From contig JADHYV010000135.1 of NCBI GenBank assembly GCA_027604705.1, forward strand, positions 1 through 29,395: DNA of 29,395 nucleotides, written 5' to 3'. Below the pieces are notes generated by a model. The model searched no databases. It saw only the letters and a list, made by a program, of their open reading frames with translations, and had not been told where the DNA came from. The stretch comes from Allomyces arbusculus (lineage: Eukaryota; Blastocladiomycota; Blastocladiomycetes; Blastocladiales; Blastocladiaceae). Shown here piece after piece: positions 1 to 11,220 of the stretch. The number at the start of each line of letters is the position of its first letter. Positions within the stretch are counted from its first letter, which is position 1. The translations under genes and the position numbers were made by a program.

Positions 1-449
1 TGGTCGCGGGTGCGGGCGCTGCGGTGTGAGGATGGGGACGGAGGGGACTGAGAAGGAGGGACTGGAGGTGAGACTTGCGGCAAGGGAAGAGATTTGAGCG
101 CGGATGCTTTTGAGTTATGTGAGCTGTGAGAAGATCCTCTGGGCTTGCAGGAACAGCAAACGACGCGTGTTCCGGCCTGTACAGGAGATGCTGGAATCTG
201 TTTGAAGCATGGCCAAATTGCAGAACCACCTCCAGGTCAATCGTGTGCTGTATTTAGTTATGTCCACCTACACCGCGTCACGACGCGACATCATCAGGGG
301 CCAAGTCAATCAGTCCTTCCTCCTCACTGCCTGCTCACTAAGCGACAAGCAACGCTCCTGACTGACTGCAGCCGCAAAAGTGTGTGCAGCTGCCGATCAT
401 CAATGACCTGTATCGTTCACCGCATACCCTGACCGTGCTCTTGTTGACC

Positions 450-2513
450 ATGCTTGACGACACGTCAACCGCTGCTCATGACGCGGCCCCTCTGCGGCCG
501 CAACACGTAACGACCTCCCGGACCTTGTCCTGCATATGATCGTCAAAGAATTGATGAAGAGCATGTGGGAGCGCGCCGATTTCTTTGCGCTTGCTGGCTC
601 CTGTTGCTTTCTTCGTACCCTGCGCTTTCAGCCACTTGTGCAAAACCACGCGGCGATCATCATTAACAGGGACGCGGAGAGCGGTAAAGTGACGCTCGTT
701 GGAATAAATTCACCTTTTCTGATAATGGGCGTAGCGGCGCTGTCTGCTGGCTTGACATGATCCCGGAATCTGAGGGGCTGCCACAACTTGAAGCGCATCC
801 TCTCCCGTTCTTTGCCCACCACGATAATTCGGCCAATCCTAGAGCCCTTCGTTCCCTTGTCGTCCCTGCCCGCTGGATCCGTTGCTTGCTCGTGCGTGGC
901 CAGCGTTACTAAAGCGTTTCTCGCCATGCAAATGATATTTGAAAGCAGCAGGCTTGAATACCATGGACGCGCGTGGATGATCAGGCTCCAATGCATTCGA
1001 TTCAGCCCTGGCGTGGAGTGGACTTGGGTCCAACGCATCTTGACCGTGACCGCAATCTTGCAGGGCTTGTCCAAGGTTCAATTGAGCCAGGTCAATGCCT
1101 GCAGTCCCACTCGTTTGTGCATCAAGAGTGCGACGAGTAACAAATTGTCGAGGATAGCCAGACCTGCCTGTGCGTCAGCATCTCACATTTGACGACTACA
1201 TGCTTGAAATCACCACAGGCCCAATGTTGCATCGGCTTCTTGATTTGACTTCCTGTTTGAAATCACTCGAAGTCACGGAACCAATCATGATTTTTAAAGA
1301 TATCACGATCCGAGCTGCTCTTGAGCGCGACCACCCGAATCGGTTCTTTACCCTTCCAGTGTTGGGGGAAGCTTATGTCGGCGACCCGTTCCCGTGTTCA
1401 TCTGCAGAGACCGAATTCGCCCTCGATTTGCCATTGATGCCGAGTCTTAAGTCGCTTTCAATTCAGAGTAATGAAGAACCTGCTGATGGCAATCCTGACA
1501 TTGCAGACTCTGAGGACAGCGACAGCGACACTTCCCTTGAGCTGGGGCAACACGCTTCCATCGAGCTCGTGCAACACATCACAGTGTTGACCGATCTGGC
1601 CAAAGCTGCGCCGAATTTGCTCCGCCTGTGGGTCGGGAGTGTGCTTCATGGCCACACGGACTCGAGCACCCAGGGCTCGACTAGATCATTGTGATTTCAT
1701 GGATCTAGAATGGCCTCCCTGGGTGCAGCTCTTGCTCGCCTGTCTATCATTTGAGGTGCCAAACGCATTGCGTTTCCCATTTTTCCTTTCCCAACCGGCC
1801 GTTGCTTGCCCCCCCCCCCCCTGCCCCAAGAACTTTTCGATCAACCCGATTCTCGAACTCTGTGGGAATGAAATTGCCGATTTGACGTGCGTGCCGAGGG
1901 GCGGCACGTAACCTGCACAATTCGGAGGCGCCTAACATTTTCTGAGATCATTGTGTCGTGGTGTTCGGTCATTTCCACCGCAACGCAGTGAGCCTTGTAG
2001 GAGCGTGAATCAGACCTGGGTTTGAGGTTCGTCGTCCATCAGGGCATCTCATCCCTCCGCTTGCTGAATATCACCAATTCCAGGCGCAGCCATCAAAGTC
2101 CTGCTGACCACACATTGTCATGATAGCACAAACGGCGGGCCTCCATTATTTCCAATACGCACATCAAAACCGCTCGTGTGACTTCAGCACCCTGTCGATG
2201 GTCGTGTCTGGATACGCGTCCTTGTTCACGCACTTGCAGGACGCGTGCTTCAGGCGCCGTGATGCCCAAACAAAATTGCTGCGATGCTGGCTGGCATCAC
2301 GCAGGCCAAACAGTCGAGGAGGTGCAGCGACAATGGGAGCGATTGCGCCCACACTGCGACCGGCTCCAGATCATTTCGCCGTACGCCAGCTCCTCGGCGA
2401 AAACGAGTTAAAGGACGCTCACTTCGTGCGGCATGCGCAGCCAAATCCATTTCAAGTCCATGATTGCGCGATACGTCGAGGGTGTAGTGTCGGCGGCAGG
2501 ATAAATGCATGAA
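450..2513 (+). pseudogene. Decayed F-box / leucine-rich-repeat protein gene
   Basis: Coding-like pieces lie in several plus-strand frames without clean introns between them. A start at 450 opens with MLDDTSTAAHDAAPLRPQHV. One frame over, at about 508-700, comes an F-box-like stretch, LPDLVLHMIVKEL followed by RADFFALAGSCCFLRTLRF, which has the Lpd-vl-I-v-eL...raD...lA-sC..lR pattern. Further on, 1170-1694 is open and carries LRR-style segments (CLKSLEV, SLKSLSI, NLLRLWV) around an acidic EDSDSDTS patch. Shorter pieces follow at 1690-1910 and 2120-2410 (for example VEEVQRQWERLRPHCDRLQI). F-box/LRR proteins are substrate receptors of SCF ubiquitin ligases. The frame changes and the lower GC than the neighbouring genes point to a pseudogene. 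Unrecognised introns are the alternative. The F-box call is by eye and moderate; the exact ends are uncertain. Confidence 0.45.
1809..1821. repeat. 13-base poly-C run
   Basis: Thirteen consecutive C inside the decayed F-box/LRR region. Such a run is prone to slippage in replication and sequencing, so its length should not be used to argue about frame here. Confidence 0.9.
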
Positions 2514-3394
2514 CGTGATCAGATCGCAGGTTTCAATTGATGAACATAAGTGCAGAAAGCCATGGTAACATGTGCGTCGGGGCTCTCAGCAGGGTACAAT
2601 GGAGCGAGCATCTAATCACCCATGGTGTTATGAACGAGCCAGGCAGTCGCGGGAAGAGGTGGGCAAGCTTGTCAGCGCTCAGTACTGTTCCCAGCATGCC
2701 TGCTTCCAAGAGGAGCGTGTGCATGGTCGAAGCGAGTGGGACCGAGCAGGCCGTGGCCATGTCCCAGCGGTATTCCCGACAATCGTCACTGGCGCCACAT
2801 TCTGGTCAAGGTCGATGAGCATCAGCCAAAAATCAATGCATCTTCGATGCACAGGCGCCGTCGGCTGTTCCCTTGCTGCTTTCTTTGTGATATTCAACGA
2901 AAACAACCAGAGTGCATTCCATTCCAGCAGTAATAGGAAGCAACAACAGTGCCAAACAAAAGCGATCAGAAGCAGAAGCAAGCTGGGCCATAGTTGTTGA
3001 AGGGAAGGTCGCTTCATCAAAACATCGAGCATCAACCTCACAATTGACGCTCTCGCCGCTCTCGCGGCCGCCGTTTGTGCAGTCTTGTATCAAAAATGTG
3101 CAACGTCGATGACTCATACCTAGATACGACTCCAAAAGCGTCCGGTGAGATGTTTTTCATTGTCCGCAATAAGTGTGTTGGCTTGATGCTGACGGTAAAG
3201 GCCTTCGCAAACAATTTTCATTCGTCCTGAAGCCAGAATGAAATTGAAGAGAGAAATATTTTCCTTGCGACTCGATTCTTGGAATTGCTATGCTCCTACC
3301 GAGAAAGCTCTGATGAATCTGTATTCCCAACCGACCCAAACCACACCACCAACACGCCCGTCCTCTTGACATAGTCCCACCAACCACGCAGCAA
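2514..3394. other. Intergenic stretch, no gene recognised
   Basis: Lower GC than the neighbouring genes. Only short overlapping open frames on both strands, none with a recognisable motif or a credible splice pattern. It lies between the end of the F-box/LRR remains and the 3' end of the HEAT-repeat gene, and presumably holds that gene's 3' untranslated region. Confidence 0.5.
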
Positions 3395-6300
3395 TCAAAG
3401 TGCACTGTAGTCCAACGTTGCGCGACTTGCCTTGCGGCTCGACGCCGCCGACGACCCCGCCGGGACCGTGCGCGACGTCCCCATAGGCGGCGTCAACGCC
3501 ATCGTTACGCGCGATGGCCGCCGATCCAACCCACTGGGGACCGACAGACACACCTCGTCGTGGCCCGTGGCCATCACGTCCGGCGCAGCCCCCGTACCCG
3601 CGCGCAACGAATTCACACGGCGTAATTTCGCCGCATCTCCAGTACCCACTGCTCGTGCCGGGTGCCGCCGATCCACGGCCACGCTTGCGCGCCTCCGTGC
3701 GAGCGGCGCCCCTGAAATCGACGGCGACGCCGGCCGGACTCCCGCGACCCCCGCGCGCGCAGCGAAATCCGAGAGCAGGACCGCCGTATCGGCCACGAGC
3801 ATCGCCGCATCTTCCCCTTCTTCTTCGCCACCTTCCCCACCCTCGCGCGCCGCAGCCGCCGCATCCGCGGCCATAATCGCCCGCAACACATTCGCGCGCG
3901 ACGCAAGCCGGTGCACGCTCTTCACGACCACAGCTGCGTCCCCAGCGCCATCATCTGCGACCACGGCGGCAGCGGCCGTGACGGACCCGACATGCACGCC
4001 CATCCGCGTCAGTGCAGCCTCAGCGCGGACTCGTAACTTGCGGTCCTCGTCGTACGGCGACTGGTACCATTTCACGAGCAGCGCACGGACGCGGTCGGTG
4101 AGTGCCGCGGCGACAGCCGCCGCTGCGGTCCCGACAGTGCTCGATGCGAGCGGCTGCGTTGCCGAGTCGGCGCGGGCCAAGTTGGACGTGGACGGGGCCA
4201 GGTCCGTGCGGGACGTGTGTCTCGACGCGGGGGACGCGGTGCCGAAAAGGTCGGTCCGCGATGCGTGCCGCGAGCCGGCGGAGAGGAGGTTCGTGCGTGA
4301 CGCATGCTTGGACGCAGCGGCAGCGGCAGAGGAGGCAGAGGTTGCACTGGGCACAAGGTGTGCATGTGACGCGTGTTGCTGGTTGGCGGTACGCCGTGGA
4401 GCGAGTGGGACGGGTTCCGCAGCAACGCCGTCATTTGGGTCCTTGGAGGAGGTCGTGTGCATGGTCACGGCGGCAAACGAACTGACGGCCTCGTCGCAGA
4501 TGCCGAGCAGGTCGACCATGGCGTCGCACCCGGCAATCTTGACGGACGGCACGAGCTCGTGCTCGAGGAAGCTGATTAGCGAACTGAGAATATCAAAACA
4601 GACTTTGGGGCCCGTGGCGACCTTGGCAACGGCTAAGGATGGGGTGGGGACAATAGTCGGTTTTCGGGGATTCGTGTCGCGACGAGAAAGGCGAGAAGGA
4701 TATACCTCGAACAGCAAGCGACCGCACTTTCGGCTCGGCATCCGACATGCGGTTGAGCACCTCCTTGAGCAGTTGCGAATGACACAGCGCGAGCGCGTAC
4801 GCCGTCTACACGCAAGCCCACAACACGTCAGTTCCATACGTCCGTATCGGTCTCCACTCTCGCACACCAACATACACGACACGCCTCCATCCGCACCGCC
4901 AAATAATCGTCGCGGAACGCATCAATCAAGGCCTCCCACGCCTCGGTCGTGACGAGCCGCACGAGCCCCAACACCCGTAGCGCGTCCTTCCGCTGCACGA
5001 CATCCTTCCCGCGCAGGACCGTCGCAACATGCGTCATGAGCAGCGGCAGTAAATCCATATCTGCGACCACCTTGGCACACTGGTCGCGCAATGGGTCGTG
5101 CCAGTCGGTCACCATGAGCGCGACCACGGCCTGCAGAGCGCTGCGCAACAAGTCGGCATCCCGGACCAGATCCGCCGCGTCCGGCGCCGCTGCCGCTGAA
5201 GCCACCGATTCGGCCGACCCGGGGGTTGCAGCGATCACGGGCGCCGCGGCGGCGGCCGCCGCGCTCGTTGGCCGGTCCTCGTCCTCGTCCTCGTCCTCGT
5301 CTTCCCCCGCGGTCGCGCTACCCGTGACGAGCGCGTCGTACCGCTCGCCGCCATCAGGCGCGACGACTGCGTGTTTCCCGACGACGACGTCCACCCAAAC
5401 GGTCGGATGCGCAGTGCGCCATCTGGCCGCCATGGCCTCGACCACAGCGACCGCATCGGAACGCACACGACAGTTCGAGTGCGTGAGCAGCGGAACGACC
5501 GACCCGACGACGGCCATCGCGTCTTCCACGGGCACGCCCGTGATTAACGCAAGTGCAGCCGCGCGCGCGGGCGAGTCGACGTCCCCTAACCGCGTGCACA
5601 GGTGCGCGAGGACCACGGGGTCCGCAACGAGTCCGAGTCGGACGAGACACTGCGCGGCGAATCGCTGGTGCGGGACGGTCGAATGCGCGACCATGTGCCG
5701 GAAGACGGCGAGGATCACACGGTGGTGCGAGTCTGGTAGGCGGCCGCCCGTCACGACCCAGATGAGCCGCACAGCGGCTTGTGCGAGGGGCGGGTACCCA
5801 ATGTCAAGCGCGAGACACGCGCAATGGAGAATGACTTGCGATTCAGGCGAGTTGGGCAGTGGTGGGTGGTTTGGGAGCGAGGTCGCCTCGAGTTCCATGA
5901 CGGCGGTCGGGAAGTCCTCAGCGGGCATGGCCGGGTCGAGTGTCTCGAAAGTGAGGTTGGCGCTGCGGTAGTTGGTGCCAAGTTGTTTGACTGTAAACAT
6001 TCGAGCGAGGAGTTGTCAGAACGAGGACATGCCCAACAACTCGCGAATGCAGCACAACGAAGACGCACCCATGGCCAAAAACGCCGACGCTTCGTTGAAA
6101 TAGCCCGTCTCGGCGCCGCGCCCAATGACCGTCAGGTTGAGCTCGTTCGATGTCGATCCACACTCGGCTTCAGTGGTCTCGAGCTCCTGATCGAGCGGTA
6201 CATTGGCCAGGTGCTACACGGTCAGCAACCGAAGCGAGTTGTCAGTCAAAATTTGGCAAATCGAGGCCCGATTCGCACTGTCCGTACCTTATCCACCACT

Positions 6301-8438
6301 CCACTCGCGCGCCGGCTCGCATCGCGGCCCTCTATCACCACGCGACTCTTGCGCCTTCCCGGCATAATCCCACCCTCCCCCGCCGCTCCCACAGCCGGCA
6401 GTTCCCCACCAAACGTCTCGACCGTTGCACTCGCTGCCATCATCCCATCATCCCCCTTCACGGGCGCCGCGACCGTCGTATCGCGCACAACTGCATACAC
6501 CGACCCCGGTCGATGATTCTGCAACGTCCGTGCCTGGCTTGCCGGATCCGCGCGGCGGTACCGCACCAGTGCCGCATCGACGGCGACACGAATCGGCCCG
6601 AGCGCGTCAGGCTGTGTGGGGGCCGCAGCAGCGGCAGCGGAGAGCGGCGCAGGCCCATGCTGGACAGCGTCGACAAGTGCGCCGAGCAATACGCGCGACT
6701 GTCGCCACTGCGCGGTGATGGCCGCGGGCGTGGCCGCGAGTTGCGCTTGCATGGCGCGCGCCGTGGTCGGGGTCGTGAGCGCCAGCGACGATGTCGGCGA
6801 TGACGGGACGAGCCATCTGGCACCACCGCCCGGTCTGGCTTTCGGCGTGAGCAAGTCCTCGATATCGCGCGCGGTCGTGCCGCACAGGACGCGTAGGACC
6901 GGGTGCGGCATCCCCGCGGGTCTCGCCGCGTCGCCACTAGCCATGACGGGCGTTTTGATCGCGACCGGCATCGTGGGCGTTTTCCCCGCGAATATGTTCT
7001 TCGGATCGAGCGACTCAGTCGACGTCGCTGTGGAACTCGTCTCCGTCGACCCGCCCAGCACCAGCGCCCCTACCCCCACTGCATGCCCTCCACCACCGCC
7101 ACCACGTCGGGCTTTCGCCGCGGCCATCTGCTGCATTTGATGCTGAACGGCCAGCTTCGCAAGCATCGCCTGCGTCGCGTCCGACAAGACTGACTGGATC
7201 GCGTGCGCCCCCTCAGCCTCGGCCTCGACCACACGCATCGCCGGTTTCGCGCGGCCGTCCACACTCGCACGCCGCGAGCCCGGCGGCGAGCCCGTGTTCC
7301 GGCGCGACGTCGGCGGGGACTGCGTCTTCCGACGCACAGGCACCGTCGCGCCGAGTGCCGTCGGCGCGGCCGTGCTGATACTCACGCGGCGCGGCAGTGG
7401 GGTTGGGTCCACCGTGGGCACAGGCGCACCCGGTGCCCCCGGGTGCAGGTTGAGTGCCGTCGTGAGCGCAGGAAGAATCGGACCGCGGTGCCGCGTCGGA
7501 GTCGCGTGCGAGGTGCTGGACGTGGCAGTGGGGAGCAGGTCGCCCACGGGCGCGGGCGAGTCGCACGTGTACAAAGTTGGGTCGCTGCCAGCGATCGCGC
7601 TGAGCCGCGCGGCGGGTATCATTGTCGTAGTCGTCGTCGTCGCTGGCAGAGGTTGTGCTTCGGCGGGTGCGTCCTGGCTGGCTTTCCCGGCCGCGGCGAC
7701 AGAAGGCCGGTTCCGCGTCGCGCCGCGTCGCGGTGGAGTCGCATCCACGGCAGCTCGCGTGCGCCGGCTCGGGCTTGTCGGTTGTGCGGGCAAGACGTCG
7801 GGCGCGAACGCGAGCTCGACGGTCCCCGGCCCGTTTTCATCCGTGCGCTGCGACTTGATCCGCGGCGGCGACGTCTGTGCGAGGAACCACTCCCAACTAT
7901 CGACGTCGTGCAATCGCTGCGCGTAGGCCGGCGGGATCGCGGTGCGTGGCTTGAGCGAGCCCTGGTCGTGCCACTGCATGGCCTGCACGAGCGCGTTGGT
8001 CGCAGCTACTTGCGCCTTGGTTTTCGGGCGGTGCGGGATCGACGACACAGTGGACCTGAACCGAATTGACGCTGTCAGCACGACGGCGAGAATGAATGTG
8101 GACAAACTGCTTCGAATGTATTGAATATACCTCGTATCGTCGTTACCACATTGCCCCACACGCTGCCGACTGGTCTGAGACGCTCCTGCGACGGCAGCCG
8201 TCCTTTCGGCGGCATGCTGGCCTACTTTTGGTGCTGGCGAGAAAATGTGCCGATACCCGCGCGGCGGCGGTCGTTTATCACTTGTATTCGTTTCCGCAGC
8301 CGAGGCACGAGTGCGATGCCGTCCATGGCGAGAACGAGGGCTCAGCGAGGACGGCAAGTTGGAGTCGACCAGTCTGCCGTCAAGCGGCAGCGGGAAGATG
8401 CTGACCGACGACGCGGTTGAATTCACGATGGCATCCAT
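3395..8438 (-). CDS. Large HEAT/ARM-repeat protein, six exons, about 1557 aa
   Basis: Exons on the minus strand: 8438-8131, 8055-6288, 6213-6069, 5990-4876, 4805-4706 and 4632-3395. All five introns (70-78 nt) are GT-AG, all junctions keep phase, and the sum is 4674 nt (1557 codons plus TGA). Start: ATG in AAAAATGG at 8438; an in-frame ATG at 8477 is possible. Residues 1-690 are Pro/Ala/Arg-rich and probably disordered, apart from a compact stretch ending in DSWEWFLAQ. From about residue 695 the chain becomes helical (LNLTVIGRGAETGYFNEASAFLAM), then HEAT-like: AAVRLIWVVTGG, QRFAAQCLVRLGL, ALRVLGLVRLVTTEAWEAL, LAVRMEACR, and EPKVRSLAVRAVAKVA across introns 4 and 5. An acidic run (EDEDEDEDED) interrupts exon 4. 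The C-terminal third is Ser/Arg/Ala-rich. No catalytic motif is seen. HEAT arrays usually scaffold other proteins. I do not recognise the family; HEATR4-like is a weak guess. Confidence 0.8.
4199..4312 (-). repeat. Repeated SR[H/K]xSRT[D/N]L motif in the HEAT-protein tail
   Basis: Inside exon 6 the protein repeats SKHASRTNL, SRHASRTDL and SRHTSRTDL at intervals of 11-18 residues. Looser versions lie further on (HRLASRANVL, and SRKASRATL at the extreme C-terminus near 3425). The basic-x-x-Ser spacing resembles sites for AGC-type kinases or a short docking motif; that role is inference. Confidence 0.7.
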
Positions 8439-8730
8439 TTTTTGATTCGAATTAGCGGGACATGGCGTCTGCAGCAAGTCGCGGCATGTAAAATGAATGG
8501 GTTAGATAAACGTTGGACGATTAAGCTAACGCTTTACATTTTGTTACAAGGCGTCCATTACCCGCGATTACTCAGTGATTTTGGCAGTGGACTTCCTGAT
8601 CCAACACAATGTGAAAACTGGGCAAATTTGGGCAAAACTGGGAATTTATCACTTTCTGGCAGCAACAAGAGGCCCGACAGACAGGAGCGACGTCTCGTCG
8701 ACCTCCTTCGCGCGCACGACGATGATTGGT
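8439..8730. promoter_or_regulatory. Spacer between HEAT gene start and histone H4 3' end
   Basis: About 290 bp, AT-richer than the flanking genes. It must hold the promoter of the minus-strand HEAT gene and the region where the H4 transcript is cut. I see no clear TATA box. A GCGAAGGAGG purine stretch lies about 20 nt past the H4 stem-loop on the minus strand (near 8710) and could serve as a histone downstream element, but nothing comparable follows the H3 stem-loop. Confidence 0.4.
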
Positions 8731-8749
8731 TGTGGCTTTGAGAAAAGCC
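8730..8749 (-). promoter_or_regulatory. Histone mRNA 3' stem-loop behind H4
   Basis: Read on the minus strand: GGCTTT (stem), TCTC (4-nt loop), AAAGCC (stem), then ACAA. This has the layout of the conserved histone 3' element: 6-bp stem, 4-nt pyrimidine-rich loop, GG/CC at the base, ACA-type 3' flank. It lies about 100 nt past the H4 stop codon, where the metazoan element sits. In animals it binds SLBP and directs U7-guided cleavage without polyadenylation. The identical element stands behind H3. Confidence 0.88.
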
Positions 8750-8850
8750 GGGTTGAAGAATAAAAATCAGAACAAAAACGAGAACGAGGAAATCACAACG
8801 ATGCTTGGGTCACCGGCACTTGTTGAGGGTGAGGACGAATGCGGGCGCGC

Positions 8851-9252
8851 TTAGCCGCCGAAGCCGTAGAGCGTGCGGCCCTGGCGCTTGAGCGCGTAGA
8901 CAACGTCGAGCGACGTGACAGTCTTGCGCTTGGCGTGTTCGGTGTAGGTGACGGCGTCGCGAATGACGTTCTCGAGGAACGACTTGAGGACGGCGCGCGT
9001 CTCGTCGTAGATGAGGCCCGAGATACGCTTGACACCGCCACGGCGGGCAAGACGGCGGATGGCTGGCTTGGTGATGCCCTGGATGTTGTCACGCAAAATC
9101 TTGCGGTGGCGCTTGGCGCCGCCCTTACCAAGACCTAGAGGAGGGCGAAGATAGGATGTTGATGAGCGACCTGAACGTTGGAGCGGGAGTCGGCCAGTCG
9201 GCATGCTGACGGGGTCGAGCGTACCCTTGCCACCCTTGCCACGGCCAGACAT
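8851..9252 (-). CDS. Histone H4
   Basis: Core nucleosome histone, 103 aa, the family's exact length. Two exons: 9252-9225 and 9134-8851, with a 90-nt GT-AG intron splitting the Gly codon after GKGGK. The spliced start is [20 protein letters not shown], and the chain ends TLYGFGG. The acetylatable tail lysines are present. Relative to animals it has I at the usual V21, RAVLKSFLE in helix 2 and TVTSLDV, which are yeast-like. Reading through the intron keeps an open frame but inserts a non-histone segment, so the spliced form is preferred. It shares a promoter with H3 in head-to-head order. Its transcript ends in a histone-type stem-loop, which suggests S-phase, replication-coupled regulation. 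Confidence 0.97.
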   Translation of the reverse strand: MSGRGKGGKGTLDPVSMPTGRLPLQRSGRSSTSYLRPPLGLGKGGAKRHRKILRDNIQGITKPAIRRLARRGGVKRISGLIYDETRAVLKSFLENVIRDAVTYTEHAKRKTVTSLDVVYALKRQGRTLYGFGG

Positions 9253-9289
9253 GATGATTGAAAGTGAGGGGGAGTTAAGAGAGATGTGA

Positions 9290-10078
<789 letters not shown>

Positions 10079-10237
10079 GTGCTCGTCAGGTGACGCACCG
10101 TTCCCTTCCGAAGCCGCGCATGCCGTCGTCGTCGTCCAAGTCGAGCCGCGCCACGTCCAAGTGACATGATCGTCGTGATCGCCGTCGTCGCCGTTTGATC
10201 TTTACTTCGTTTTGTTATTGCTGTTCCTTTTCTCCCC

Positions 10238-10257
10238 GGCTTTTCTCAAAGCCACAA
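10238..10257 (+). promoter_or_regulatory. Histone mRNA 3' stem-loop behind H3
   Basis: GGCTTTTCTCAAAGCCACAA: 6-bp perfect stem, TCTC loop, ACAA flank. It is base-for-base the same as the element behind H4, including CCC just before the stem, while the surrounding 3' sequences differ. It begins 159 nt after the H3 stop. Confidence 0.88.
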
Positions 10258-10694
10258 TCTGTCGGTGCCGGTTGCATCCAATACACGAAAATCCATGCAG
10301 GCTTCGTCGTCCTCCATCAATCGTCTCGCTGTCGTTTGTGAGCGTTTTCGCTGTCAGTCATGACTTCGAGTCTAGGCACTGCCTTGCGGGTGAGGGCCTT
10401 GTTGAGGAGCGCGCATTTCCGCACAGACCCGGCCCCGCCCTCGCACAGCGGCACCACCGTCCACTTCTCGTCGACGCTCATCAGAGCCGCTCATCAGAGT
10501 CGTCAGCCGTCACCAGACTCATCGCGAAAATAGGCCAAAGCACCTTCAACATGGTCGATTGCAGTTCACGTGCAAACGCCCTGACCGCGACCGACCATTT
10601 TCGTCACTGATTGCGTCGAAGAGCGGAAACCCATTCAATTTTTGGACCAACCCACGCTTCTCAACTGATCCAACTTGCTGCAACCGCGCTCGCC
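10258..10694. other. Spacer between H3 and prefoldin 2
   Basis: About 440 bp without a supported gene. It holds the region past the H3 processing site and the PFD2 promoter. There is an imperfect direct repeat near 10480-10500 (CTCATCAGAG and close copies). No clear TATA box or purine-rich downstream element is seen. Confidence 0.5.
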
Positions 10695-11220
10695 ATGTCG
10701 TCCTCGTCCGCATCCAAGCGCCCGTCCGACCAGGAACTCGTCGCGCAGTTCCAGGCCATGAAGCAGGACCTGCAGTCGCTTGCGAGCAAGCTTGGCGAGC
10801 TTGAAATGGACAAGGAGGAGCACACGTAATTCCATGCCACTAGCTCATCGTGACTGCGACCAGCAACGCTGACGCGACGCGACGGCCCCGGGTAGCCTCG
10901 TCATCGATTCCATCAAGCCCCTGCCGAAAGACCGCAAGTGCTTCCGACTCGTCGGTGGCGTACTGATGGAACGCACCGTCGCGGAAGTATTGCCGGCGCT
11001 CGAGGCCAACCTCGATGGGGTACGGCGGCGCGGCCCGACTCGACGTAGACGCGACACCAAACTGACGATGATCCCGTCGCACCAGATTAACAGCGTCATT
11101 AAGCAGCTTGTCACGACCTACAAGACCAAGGAGGAGGCGATGCAGGCGTTCCAAAAGAAGTGGGACATTCGCATCGTGCAGCAGTCGGGCGGCGCCGGCG
11201 CACGCGCCGTGCAGGCGTAA
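10695..11220 (+). CDS. PFD2: Prefoldin subunit 2 (beta-type), three exons
   Basis: Exons 10695-10825, 10896-11019 and 11086-11220; introns 70 and 66 nt, GT-AG, phases kept; 129 aa. Prefoldin is the cytosolic hexameric jellyfish-shaped chaperone that delivers nascent actin and tubulin to CCT. The spliced product runs N-terminal coiled coil (LVAQFQAMKQDLQSLASKLGELEMD), then the beta-hairpin core LVIDSIKPLP and CFRLVGGVLMERTVAEVLPALE, which is closely similar to the human PFDN2 core (LVIDTLK, CYRMVGGVLVERTVKEVLPALE), then the second coiled-coil helix (INSVIKQLVTTYKTKEEAMQAFQKKWDIRI) and a short Gly/Ala tail. Length fits the beta-class subunits. Intron 2 is a multiple of three without an in-frame stop, so its retention would still give a protein. 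CCT7, a client-receiving partner, lies about 6 kb away. Confidence 0.95.

Noticed and set aside
476-1174. Long minus-strand frame broken by only two stops, with a plausible-looking end (KWLKAQGTKKATGASKRKEI)
   Set aside because: It lies opposite the F-box/LRR remains, matches no family I know, and the plus strand has recognisable motifs over the same bases. Most likely a shadow.
3432-5971. Large plus-strand open frames opposite the HEAT gene
   Set aside because: Compositionally monotonous Ser/Thr/Ala/Arg sequence antisense to a gene with five good introns and alignable repeats. Shadow of high GC at third positions.
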